A stretch of 64,000 nt of DNA from positions 5,580,001 through 5,644,000 of the forward strand of contig OU015678.1 in the NCBI GenBank assembly GCA_907165275.2, written 5' to 3'. Position 1 is the first letter of the stretch. The number at the start of each line of letters is the position of its first letter. The notes under the pieces were generated by a model that did no database searches, was not told the origin of the DNA, and saw only the letters and a program-made list of their open reading frames with translations. Source of the stretch: Zygaena filipendulae. Taxonomy: Eukaryota > Arthropoda > Insecta > Lepidoptera > Zygaenidae. The translations under genes were made by a program, and so were the position numbers. Of this stretch, positions 11,469 through 24,700 are shown one piece after another.

Positions 11469-12750
11469 CTTGACCAGCACCCCCGCGCCGAACTCATGTA
11501 AACACAATCTGGTTATCGCACCAACACACGATACCGAGCCATTCCTGTTGTTTTGGAAACTAAACAGCTTCCCCGCACGCAACGCAATATTGAATCAATA
11601 CGCTTCACTAGCTTCACAGTCGAATTGGTTTTTTAATGTATTATTATGATCATAAAAAGCTTTATTTAAATTAAATAAGATGCACAATTTTTTATTTCAT
11701 TCGATCGACTGTACGACGCCATATTCAATATTCTTTTCCTTCTTTTTTATGAGTTTCGTAACTTTCGCATACAGCGTTTTTACCAGCGTTAAGTAGGTAT
11801 AATAAAAAAGGTTAAAAGGTAAAAAAGGTTGCCTTGTTAGGAAAAGCCGCCTATTTGCCATGAAATTAATTTATGTTATATTTAATATTGTAAAATTCAT
11901 TTGGTGCAATAAAGTATATTGTATTGTATAATAAAAAATCAAATTCTTTGTCTAAAAAAAAAATTAAGGTCTCAACTCGTCATATTCGTCGTCTCTACCA
12001 TAATTTTTTTTTATTTATGCATCAAATACATCAAATATTAATATTTATGTATTTTAATACCCGGTTGAGCGAACAGAACCATGGACCATATTTTATAATC
12101 GTTCGAATCACAAGATTCGCATACGAATACTTATAAAATTATTTTGTATTTTCTAAACATTTGCAAAAGTAATTCGAATGATTCATAAAATAAAGACGAC
12201 CACATGACCTTTCCCCGATTTATTGAATCTGGGGGCACGGAGGTGCCCTCGCCAAGGCGAGCCAAGCGAAGCACTACCTACCTTTTCTCGAAGCTTTTTT
12301 GAACCCTTATAAGTTTGGACCTCAGAACAATAACAGTAGGTAGTTTTAGTTATGCTTTAGATAATCTTCTGAGGTTTGGACAATGTTCATTTCTTCATAA
12401 TTTAGCCAATATCAGTAGACGAACGATTGTCATTTATCAGTGTCAGATTGGTCTCATACATAGATGTCAACTGTCAGACGTCAGTAAATTCAATAATTTG
12501 ACCAAAGAGTATATAACCACTACGAATTTGACATTAACTTTTGTCATGTTTTTGTTAGATTTTTCAAGTTTTTCACAGATTTTTTAGTTTAACAATTATT
12601 TATTTACTTAGTATGAATTATACAGTTTAATAATTATTTAACTAAGTACCTACCTGGGTATTTGGAGTAGGTTAAATAGAAAAACCTACCTAACCTGTAG
12701 GTACCTTCCTATTTTGTATATTCTGAGGTATGGGACTTTTATGAATTACG
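11469..12750. promoter_or_regulatory. Divergent Sos / sid-1 intergenic region
   Basis: Sos (minus) and the SID-1-like gene (plus) start head to head 1282 bp apart. No TATA box stands out. Between 12429 and 12548 there is a cluster of TGTCA/TGACA pentamers (CAGTGTCAG, GATGTCAAC, CTGTCAG, TTTGACATT, TTTGTCATG). The rest is AT-rich with no coding sequence recognised. Promoter positions are inferred from the start codons only. Confidence 0.4.
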
Positions 12751-15700
12751 ATGTATTTAAAAAGAATGTTTTATAAATTAGAATTATTAAGTATATTACT
12801 GGTAATTAATGTCATGTGTGAGACTCAAAGCAATGAAACCACTGTAAACTGTATTTCAAAAACGTAAGTAGTATTTCCATTATCCGCTAGAGCTTAGAAC
12901 TCCAATCATAGCCAGCTTATCTCATTGCCTTGCTACAATTTTAATACATTTAATACATTTTTAATATATTTAAATTATCTACTTTCCAGCTATGAGTATG
13001 ATAAAATTATCTATGTCATTGTTAATGACACCACAGAGCAATTACTTAGCTTTATTGAGGTAAGTTTGCAAAGAACTACATGTTTATAATATTAAGCACA
13101 TAGTAGGTTCTTCACTGTCAAAACAATGATAAAAAGATTTATATGACCATTAATTAATATATTAATGCCATAAGCCACCATTGCCAATTGCCATAAGCGA
13201 GAGCAAACTTTTATTTTTTAAAATTATAAAGAGTTAAGTTTGGATGTAGGGATAATCTTTGGAATTACTGAACCAATTTTAAAAACTCTTTCACTGATAG
13301 TAAGCTACAGTATCCTTGAGTGCCATATGAAACTTTTATCTCAGAATGATTCCCATGAAAGTCCTGAGATTTGTGCAACTGATACCATGGGTAACAGCTA
13401 TAAGAAATCTAGGTACAGAAAATAGTAATGGCCTATCCCACTTCTGATCGACATATCCCACTTCCATCACACTATACATACACCGGGGCGCGGCAGTATC
13501 AGCCCTAGTAGGCAGTTGAGATTTTTGTGGGGATGGTAGTGGGTACAAAGGTGAGAGAAATAAAGAATTAATTTTGAATTTTTGATTATTAATAGATAAT
13601 AAACAGACATAAAATTGCTATAATTTACTATGTAAAGGGGGCATTGGACTTTTTCTTTTGTTAGTTAAAAGTACACATTTAATCATATTATTTATCACTA
13701 CTAGTGATCAATACAAACCTTCCTAATTATTCTAAATTGTGACTTTATTCGTTTGCAGACTAGTGACAAGTGGCTGGGGTACCCCACGAGGGTGCACGTC
13801 TCCATAAACGAAACTATCGACAGTGACCACCCAGTGTTTATCACAACTGCACAGCAGAGAGGTATTCTTGTATATGCTTGCTGATATGTGATTGTAAAGA
13901 AAAAATCCTCGTGTCAATCAAATTGTTTCTATCTTCACATACTTAAGTTTATTTGAAACTGAAAGGCTATCTTTACAATATTTTTCTGTGTTGGTCCCAT
14001 ATTATTATTGTTAAGTTTCTAAAAGTATTTGGTAGATTGAGTGTTTGAGAGAGCATGAGCAGTCACATTCACCTGTAGTGTCTCAGCAACCTTGTACCTA
14101 ATACGCTGACACACTATTTTGTTATGCTAACGAGCGCGAGCTGCGGTCTCACCAGACCCCTCTTAGCCTCTGCGGTGCGCGCTCGCGCACCTTGTGAAAC
14201 TATCTTTTAATACTACACAGTAAGCTCGAGAACCCAAATAAACATCTATTGAATCTTCAGAAGCAATTTTTAATTTACATCAGCCAAACTGAGTGCAGTG
14301 TAGTAAATTTGGAATTTTCCAACTTTCATAGGACCAATTGAATAATTTAGCAACTGGATTGTACTCTGTAACAACACACACATATTTTATACTTGATCCC
14401 ACACTAGGTAAATAAACACACTCAGACTGGAAAGTGGAATCCTGTGTTCATCATACAAAGTCCACAACAGGCGTGGTTGCAGCCTGAAATTTAGGAGGGG
14501 GTCACTAATAAGAAAATATATCAAGTAAATTACACTATTGCACAATACACAATATTATTGCACATATCGTAAAACAAATGGATTTTGGGGGTGGGGCAGG
14601 GGGGGTATGACAGCTTTTTTACCCCCTCCTCCCCTTTCGGACCGCGCCTGAGTCCACTTTCACTGTGTAGAATGTGGTGGACTACGTCTAGCCCTTGGGT
14701 AGGGTGTGGACTGTGGAGTGCATTGTGGCCGCTGTGCGCAGGAGCCGCGTCGTGGCAGCTGCCGGCGCCGGGCGCGGCCGGGGCGGGCGCTTGCATGGCG
14801 CACACGCTGTGTCCGCACGACGAGGCCGATGGTGAGTAGGTACTCAGGTCGTCAGGAAGTAGAGGGAGGATCACAGGATGGGGAAGATCCCAAGGGTTGA
14901 AGTATCGGGGCTTCATCTGCCCACCCTATTCATTAAGATAAGATAATTTAATATCCTATCGTATATCGTATGTAGGCATAACATTATCATAATACGTGTA
15001 CGATAATGATCGTACAGTACCAAACACTGGACGTGACGCGACGCGACACGTCCGCATGTGCCTAATCAATCGCTTACGCAATCGATTTATCGATCATGTA
15101 TTTAAAAGGGATCGATTATTAATAATACCATACATATAATTGGGTATTCTCCAAGGTTTGAATATCAAAATTCTAATTAGTCCGTCAGTTAGAAAATAAA
15201 AAAACAATAGACACGTATTTTTGGCTTTTTCAATTTAATGAAAATGAACATAGATAAAGCGCATTAAAGTTTAGGGTGGGGGGCTCGTGACGTCAATATT
15301 CATTATAAGCGCCATACAAACCGCATTGAATTGTGACGTCACGCGAAATTTCAACTCAATGTATCTCTGTTATTTTTTGAGTACGTAAAAAAAGAAAAAA
15401 TACGTGTCCAATATTTTTTACTAATCTACACGACGGACAAAAAAAAATTTTTTTGTCAAGTAGCCAATACTTACCTGATTATTAAATTACAATTAAAAAC
15501 TATTTTTTTTTTTATGAATTTTGAATGTCCTTAGTATTTTTTGTAACCGATCATTGTAATCATCGATTTAATCGATCATTTATAATAAATAGGAACTTTA
15601 GTATGTGTCGCGTCGCGTAATGCGGTTATATTGCGGCATAAACGGCTCGTGTGCGTAGATGACGCGGTGGGCGCGATGGGCGCGGTGGGCGCGGTGGGCG

Positions 15701-18700
15701 CGGGGCGGCCGCGCGTGTCGGTGGGCACGCGGCGCGCCTCTAACGTCACTGTCGCCATCAAACTCCGCCGGGTGACGGACTTCTACGTGCAGCCGGGGAA
15801 GGTGAGCGTCTGCCAGCCCACACACCACTGCCCACTGCCCACTGCTGGACTCACTAACACACACCCTACGGTCCCCATGACACGCACTATGTAAACGCTT
15901 GTTTGTTGAACTTTTTAATGTCGATATGGATTTGATTTTTTAATTTATTTACTTACTAGTTATGCCCCGCGGTTTCACCCGCGTTAATTTCAAAGTTCCC
16001 GCGGGAATTCCGGGATAAAAAGTACCCTATGTGTTAATCTAATGTATAAGCTACATTATTGTAAAGTTTCATTTAAATCCATTCAGTAGTTTTTGCGTGA
16101 AAGAGTAACAAACATCCATCCATCCATCCATCCATACATACTTACCAACTTTCGCGTTTATAATATTAGTAGGATGTTTATTCAATTAAAATGGTTATCA
16201 TAATAATAATAATTTTTATTCTATTTGAGGTTGACCACTATCTGTGGATGCTAAATGATGCTCCATTTAACATTAAGTAAGTAGAGAAGGTAAAGAAACG
16301 CGTGTCGTAGAACACTCCGTTAGAATGAATTTTCTGCGCCTCGTAGTTTCTGAGATATAAGCCAATCGTTCTACAAACCAATCCGTACCATGCGATAAAG
16401 AATTTCGTTCTAATAATTGTTTATTATACAGTTTCCGGCAAAGACATTCTATATAATTCCGGTATATTCCGGTCGTCTGTCTATCTGTCTGTGTGTGTGA
16501 CTCCATACCCCGGCATACCCAGGAGGTGGAGCTGAGCGTGACGCCGGCCACGCCCAAGTACTACTTCTTCTCGTTCGACGACGCGCCCTCCAACGCCTCG
16601 CGGGGGCTGTCCGACCTGCTGCCCAGGTCAGTGCCCGCACACTTGGGTTATAATGACCCACACACCCAGGTCTGCGACTCAACATCGGTCCGTGACCCAC
16701 ACACCTAAGTCAACTATGCACACACTTAGTTCAGTGACCTACACACCCAGAACACTGAATTACACACCCAAGTTCAAGGCCCTATCATTAAGGTCAGTGA
16801 CCCACACACCCAGGTCATTGAATTACACACCCAGTGCCACAAACCACACACTAAGATCACTGACCCATGCACCCAGGCTCGTGACACTCACACAGCGGTC
16901 AGTGACATACCCAGGTCATTGATCTACGCCCTCGAAACTCTCTTCACCACCACCAGTTTCATGTATGATCGGTTCCAGGTTCAATCACACGGTGCCGAAG
17001 AGCGTGATCCTCAGCATCGAGTCGCCGGACCCGCTGTGCGCGCTAGTGTCCATACAGAACAACTCGGTGAGTCGCTCCAGCCGTTCTCCGCGGTTTTACC
17101 CGCTTTCATTTATTCATTTGAGAGAAACCGCGGGCACCAGCAGTATAAATGCGAAAGTGAGGCTGTCTGTTTGTTTGTTACGCTTCCACGTCCTAACGGC
17201 CCAACCGATCATTATGAAATTTTGCATATACGTTGTCAGAAGTACACAAAAGGACATAATATGATACTTTTTCTCCCGAAATTACCGCGGGAACTCCGAA
17301 ATTAATGCGAGCGAAATCGCGGAGAACAGCTAGTACATTCTAAAAGATTGACGAAGACAACTTAATTGTTGTACGCCTAGAAGATGCCTCATGTTGAATA
17401 CAAAGTAACGATTCTGACCTCGAGGTCAGAAATTCTTTCCTCTTTCTCCCGTTTGCTGGTGTTGACAGGTAGGGATGAAGGCGCTTGTTAGTGCTGATGG
17501 GTTGAACACCTGCTGATGGGTAGGGGTTGAACACCTGCTGATGTTGACGGGTAGGGGTTAAAGCCCTTGGTAGGGTTTAAGGCGCCTGTTATTGCTGACG
17601 GTTAGAGGTTCAGGCGCCTTTTAATACTGGTGAGAGTTGGACGCCTGTTGGTACTGACGGGCAGGGCAAGAGCGCCTGTTACTGCCGACGGGTAGAGTTG
17701 AAGGCACCTGTAGTGCTGACGGGTAGTATTCAAGGCACCTGTTAGCGCTGTTGGGTAGGGTTTAAGACGAATGGTGACGCCCGCCGCCCCTGCCCCGCAG
17801 TGCCCAGTGCTGGACAGCGAGCGCGAGGTGCGGTACCAGGGCTACCGGCTCACCATGAGCAGCCGCGGTGGGATCACGCTCACTGTGAGACATTATTTAT
17901 TTATTTATTTTTAGGAAGACCAACAGCTTTCCAGATAAAAACACTTTTGAATACAAAAATAGCAGCTAATTAAAGGTCTCCGCTGATAGAAACCAATTTA
18001 CATACATCAAGACATCAAATACAGAATATAAGACATACATCACGTTACATTACAGGAACATAAACAAAACATAAATATCTTCAACATTTCTAGATTTTAG
18101 AATCTTATTTCTAGATTGATCCACAGAGCTTTGCCAATACTATTTAGAATCCTGCTGAGAGAAAAATCGCCTGCTTAGTGCATTATCCTTCCTTAATTCG
18201 AACATGAACATAAATTATAAACATTTTAATATAACAAAAGGTTACCTCCACTCCCTTTATGAACTCCTGATACTTACTTTAAAAGATTTGAATATTAAAT
18301 ACTATAATGAATGCGAATGTGAGTTTGTTTGTTTGTTACGCTTTCATACCTTAACGGCTGAACCGATCATGATGAAATTTTGAATACACACATTGTCAGG
18401 GGTGCTATGTATAATGTATATGAGTTCTTATACGCGCGAGTGTTGCAATGGGAGCGAAAATTCGCTTTCTTTGATTAATAATTTGATAATGATAATAATT
18501 GTATTATGAGTGTCAGACAACTAATTGTCGTCGTCAACACACACCTATGAACCCTAAGCACCCAGACTTCAGGGTGAACACAAAATTGTTCATCACACGA
18601 ACGGATCGAACCCGCGACACCTGGAGCGACCGACCAACCGCTAGACCGACGACGGTAGTGCTGAAATGAAACGCGCCGAAAATACGGCCGGTAAAAAGAC

Positions 18701-21700
18701 AGTAAATATGTAAAATTTGCAGCAAGCCATGTTCCCGAAGGGCTTCTACATAGTGTTCGTGGTGAAGGGCGACGACGAGGCGTGCAAGGGGAGCGGGGCC
18801 GGGGGGACGGGGCCCGGGCTGGGGGAGGGGCAGGTGGAGGGGGGCGCCGCGTGCAACAAGACCTTCCGGTCAGTGCCCACACACGCTTCTCGGCTAACTT
18901 GTCCTCGATTTTTATTTTTTGCTTCGATGATTATCCACTTAAATAGTTCAGGTCTCATGGAAATTCTTTGATTTAATTTTGATCCTTCAGTAAAATATCC
19001 CTCAATCGTTATTCTTCAGCTTACTTCCTCATTAGCCCCCAGTCCACAGCTCGCTCCCCCCGGCTCCAATCCTTTATGCCTGAGCTTGCTTCTCATCCAT
19101 CATTCATCGCTTTGCTTCCAACGACCTCTCATCTCTCAGTCCGCTCCCACAAACCACCCGCTCGCTCACTCTCTTTTGTCTAGATATAATAGTGTACTAG
19201 CTGTCCCGCGCGGTTTCACCCGCGATAATTTAGAAGTTCCTGTGGAAATGTTCCATACAAACTTTGCGACCCCTTTTTATCCCCGCAGGGATTGAATTTT
19301 CAAAAATCCTTTATTATCGGATGCCTACGTCATACAAAGAACACACCGTCCAAGTTTCAGGTCTCTACGACCAGCGGTTTAGGCTGTGCGGTGATCCATC
19401 AGTCATTCAGGACAAAGCATTTTATATATACAACGTGTTAATGAATTAACTGAAAACCTGATACACCCCATTTAAAAAAATAAACAATAATATGATTAAA
19501 ATATACTTTAGGTCGAAAAAATTAATACTTTAAAAGTTATTCATCATTATTTTGGAGGTGACCTATTTACGAAATTCCAAGCGCTACGCCCGAGCCTACC
19601 GGTTCGATTTTTTTTGCTGTGGCCGGCGTACGCGCCTTACATTGTATTATAAATAATTTAGACATGCGTTAATAAAAATGAAAAAATATAACCTATATTA
19701 AAACATAGTGCGATCGATCCGCTAGTTGATTCTGAGCAAACTACTTTCTAGTTTTCAGTTAATTCATTAACACGTTGTATAGATAAACGAGTGGTGTGTG
19801 TGAGTGTGTGTGTGTATGTGTGTTCCCGGGCGGCAGGTTCCGCGTGGTGGGCACCATCTCGTACGTGGAGTACCTGCAGGGCGCGGGCGTGATGCTGGCG
19901 CTGGTGCTGCTCATCGCGCTGCTGGCGCCGCTCGCCGCGCTGGCGGGCGGGGGGCGCGCGCGCGCCGCCCGCGGTGAGTGCGGGGGGGGGGGGGCGGGGG
20001 GACAGCTGGAGTGAAGAGGGTGGCATCGGGATTTGTGTGATGTTTAGTTGCTCTATTATTTATTTATTTATTTATTTATTTAATAGGAAGACCAGCAGCA
20101 CACTTAAATTTCTATGTATAGATTCTATATAAAACAAATAGCTAATTATAGGTCCTCACATTTAGACTCAAATTAGACTAACAAGACAGCACATAGCGTC
20201 GCATAATTTACATCTTATCTTATTTACATCTGTAAGTTATATTTTAGGCTATAATTTTTTCCTCTTCTTTTTTTAACTCCGTCCGTGCGTGACAATGGAC
20301 TGCCAACTGAAAACCAGCGTCAGGCATTCCTACACTTAGCTAATGCTGAGTACAGCCTCAAACTAACTAACTTTACTTTTTTTATAATATTAGTATAGAC
20401 TATATAGAAATGTAAGTATGGCCTTTCGTAATAGTCAAAACGGGCTTTACATTAAAATAAAATACATGGAAATTTTCAATTCGTTTTTGTTGTGTTTCCA
20501 TTCTTACAATAACTAATCTCAATCGTCCTCCAGAGGAGGTGATGATAGAAGACTCGGCGAGCGCGGGTCCCTCCACGTCGGCGCTGCTGCCTGAAGAGGC
20601 GCCTATAATCTCGCCGCGTCGGGATAGAGGCAAGTATTCTGCTAACTGTACCAATATTACTCTAGGTCTAGGGGACCGGGCACTAGAGGCACACACGCTG
20701 ACTGTCGCTGACTGGCTCTTAGCAACGAGCCAAGCTCTTTAGCCTTAGTCTTAGCCAAGTTAACCTATAATCGTTATCGCTATACAATATTAGGGAACTT
20801 ATCGTCACGTCACGTGGTCACGTAAAGCGTCCATTAAAAAGTTCAATTTTTACAATTGTTGTGATATTAGTGGAGGTGTCGCTGTCGCGCAGCGGGTCGC
20901 TGGAGGAGGGCGCGGAGCCCTGGGCGGCGCCGCTCACCGTGGCGGGGCTGTGCCGCGCCTCGCCCGGGGCGCACGCGCGCCGCTCCGACAGGTGAGGCAC
21001 CCCTACCTGCCCCTGGGGGGGGCGCGGAGCCCTGGGCGGCGCCGCTCACCGTGGCGGGGCTGTGCCGCGCCTCGCCCGGGGCGCACGCGCGCCGCTCCGA
21101 CAGGTGAGGCCCCCCTACCTGCCCCTGGGGGGGGCGCGGAGCCCTGGGCGGCGCCGCTCACCGTGGCGGGGCTGTGCCGCGCCTCGCCCGGGGCGCACGC
21201 GCGCCGCTCCGACAGGTGAGGCACCCCTACCTGCCCCTGGGGGGGGCGCGGAGCCCTGGGCGGCGCCGCTCACCGTGGCGGGGCTGTGCCGCGCCTCGCC
21301 CGGGGCGCACGCGCGCCGCTCCGACAGGTGAGGCACCCCTACCTGCCCCTGGGGGGGGCACGGAGCCCTGGGCGGCGCCGCTCACCGTGGCGGGGCTGTG
21401 CCGCGCCTCGCCCGGGGCGCACGCGCGTCGCTCCGACAGGTGAGGCACCCCTACCTGCCCCTGGGGGGGGCGCGGAGCCCTGGGCGGCGCCGCTCACCGT
21501 GGCGGGGCTGTGCCGCGCCTCGCCCGGGGCGCACGCGCGTCGCTCCGACAGGTGAGGCACCCCTACCTGCCCCTGGGGGGGGCGCGGAGCCCTGGGCGGC
21601 GCCGCTCACCGTGGCGGGGCTGTGCCGCGCCTCGCCCGGGGCGCACGCGCGCCGCTCCGACAGGTGAGGCACCCCTACCTGCCCCTGGGGGGGGCGCGGA

Positions 21701-24700
21701 GCCCTGGGCGGCGCCGCTCACCGTGGCGGGGCTGTGCCGCGCCTCGCCCGGGGCGCACGCGCGTCGCTCCGACAGGTGAGGCACCCCTACTTGCCCCTGG
21801 GGGGGGCGCGGAGCCCTGGGCGGGGCGCGGAGCCCTGGGCGGCGCCGCTCACCGTGGCGGGGCTGTGCCGCGCCTCGCCCGGGGCGCACGCGCGCCGCTC
21901 CGACAGGTGAGGCACCCCTACCTGCCCCTGGGGGGGGCGCGGAGCCCTGGGCGGCGCCGCTCACCGTGGCGGGGCTGTGCCGCGCCTCGCCCGGGGCGCA
22001 CGCGCGCCGCTCCGACAGGTGAGGCCCCCCTACCTGCCCCTGGGGGGGGCGCGGAGCCCTGGGCGGTGCCGCTCACCGTGGCGGGGCTGTGCCGCGCCTC
22101 GCCCGGGGCGCACGCGCGCCGCTCCGACAGGTGAGGCACCCCTACCTGCCCCTGGGGGGGGCACGGAGCCCTGGGCGGCGCCGCTCACCGTGGCGGGGCT
22201 GTGCCGCGCCTCGCCCGGGGCGCACGCGCGTCGCTCCGACAGGTGAGGCACCCCTACCTGCCCCTGGGGGGGGCGCGGAGCCCTGGGCGGCGCCGCTCAC
22301 CGTGGCGGGGCTGTGCCGCGCCTCGCCCGGGGCGCACGCGCGCCGCTCCGACAGGTGAGGCCCCCCTACCTGCCCCTGGGGGGGGCGCGGAGCCCTGGGC
22401 GGTGCCGCTCACCGTGGCGGGGCTGTGCCGCGCCTCGCCCGGGGCGCACGCGCGCCGCTCCGACAGGTGAGGCACCCCTACCTGCCCCTGGGGGGGGCGC
22501 GGAGCCCTGGGCGGCGCCGCTCACCGTGGCGGGGCTGTGCCGCGCCTCGCCCGGGGCGCACGCGCGTCGCTCCGACAGGTGAGGCACCCCTACTTGCCCC
22601 TGGGGGGGGGCGCGGAGCCCTGGGCGGCGCCGCTCACCGTGGCGGGGCTGTGCCGCGCCTCGCCCGGGGCGCACGCGCGCCGCTCCGACAGGTGAGGCCC
22701 CCCTACCTGCCCCTGGGGGGGCGCGGAGCCCTGGGCGGTGCCGCTCACCGTGGCGGGGCTGTGCCGCGCCTCGCCCGGGGCGCACGCGCGCCGCTCCGAC
22801 AGGTGAGGCACCCCTACCTGCCCCTGGGGGGGGCGCGGAGCCCTGGGCGGCGCCGCTCACCGTGGCGGGGCTGTGCCGCGCCTCGCCCGGGGCGCACGCG
22901 CGTCGCTCCGACAGGTGAGGCACCCCTACCTGCCCCTGGGGGGGGCGCGGAGCCCTGGGCGGCGCCGCTCACCGTGGCGGGGCTGTGCCGCGCCTCGCCC
23001 GGGGCGCACGCGCGCCGCTCCGACAGGTGAGGCCCCCCTACCTGCCCCTGGGGGGGGCGCGGAGCCCTGGGCGGTGCCGCTCACCGTGGCGGGGCTGTGC
23101 CGCGCCTCGCCCGGGGCGCACGCGCGCCGCTCCGACAGGTGAGGCACCCCTACCTGCCCCCCCCCCCCCACACACAGCACAAGGGCGGCGAGTGTGCCCA
23201 CGGGCAGGGGCGGGGCGAGGGACACTGCACTCGAACGTGCGACACACGCGCCGCGGCGATACACACATCACTGTCTCTTTAGGGGAGCCGCTACCTCGTG
23301 GGGCGTGGGTAGTGTCGCTTCTTTATGTAGTTATATAGTATGGTATTCCACTATTGGCAAATTAGAAACATAACTCTCCTTAACTTACTTTTCCACACCC
23401 CATTACATCACTGAGTTTAACATAGCCTCATAGCGTACGAGCTGTTCATTCATTGCGTGAGACGATTTGGGGAGGAGCTGGTCCAACTAAGTCTTATTTT
23501 TTCGTACATGGATATGGGATGGGGTCTAGATTTTTCTTACGTAAGAACACAGAAGAAAGTAATAAGTTATAATTTCTATATTGCTACTTTTTCCTTACCC
23601 TTTACCCCAGGTACTTCTGGAGCGCGCTGACGGTGGCGGTGGTGTACTCGCTGCCGGTGGTGCAGCTGCTGCTCACCTACCAGCGGGTGAGTCTGTTCAC
23701 TACGTCGTTACTAGGTGTGAAGTGGATCATTATTACTGTAACAACACTGCACCCACCCATCGCCCCTCGTGACGGCCGCCGCAGATGGTGTACCAGACGG
23801 GCGACCAGGACCTGTGCTACTACAACTTCCTGTGCGCGCACCCGCTGGGCCTGCTCGCGGACTTCAACCACGTGTACTCCAACGTGGGCTACGTGCTGCT
23901 GGGGCTGGCGTTCATGCTGCAGGTGCGCTGCCGGCAGCGGCGCGCCGCCCCGGGGGACGCGGTGAGTGGGGTGACGGGGGGGACACGGTGAGGGGCAGTG
24001 GGAGACTTGGGGAGTTAGAAGGGATAGGATATGGTGAGGTTTATTGAGTGACTTGGGGACTTAAAGGGGAAAGGATATGGTGAGGCGCAGTGGGAGACTT
24101 GGGGAGTTAGAAGGGAGAGGATATGGTGAGGTTTATTGAGTGACTTGGGGACTTAAAGGGGAAAGGATATGGTGAGGCGCAGTGGGAGACTTGGGGAGTT
24201 AGAAGGGATAGGATATGGTGAGGTTTATTGAGTGACTTGGGGACTTAAAGGGGAAAGGATATGGTGAGGCGCAGTGGGAGACTTGGGGAGTTAGAAGGGA
24301 TAGGATATGGTGAGGTTTATTGAGTGACTTGGGGACTTAAAGGGGAAAGGATATGGTGAGGCGCAGTGGGAGACTTGAGGAGTTAGAAGGGATAAGATAT
24401 GGTGAGGTTTATTGAGTGACTTGGGGAGTTAAAGGGGAGAGGATATGGTGAGGCGCAGTGGGAGACTTGGGGAGTTACAAGGGAGAGGATATGGTGAGGT
24501 TTATTGAGTGACTTGGGGAGTTAAAGGGGAGAGGATATGGTGAGGCGCAGTGGGAGACTTGGGGAGTTACAAGGGAGAGGATATGGTGAGGTTTATTGAG
24601 TGACTTGGGGAGTTAAAGGGGAGAGGATATGGTGAGGCGTAGTGGGAGACTTGGGGAGTTAGAAGGGAGAGGATATATATATCCATATGATATGAATATA

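Noticed and set aside
20900..23150. Array of ~20 regularly spaced repeats as CRISPR or as tandem alternative exons
   Set aside because: The unit is contiguous with no unique spacers, and this is an intron-bearing nuclear gene. No copy has a 3' splice site, so mutually exclusive exons are not possible.
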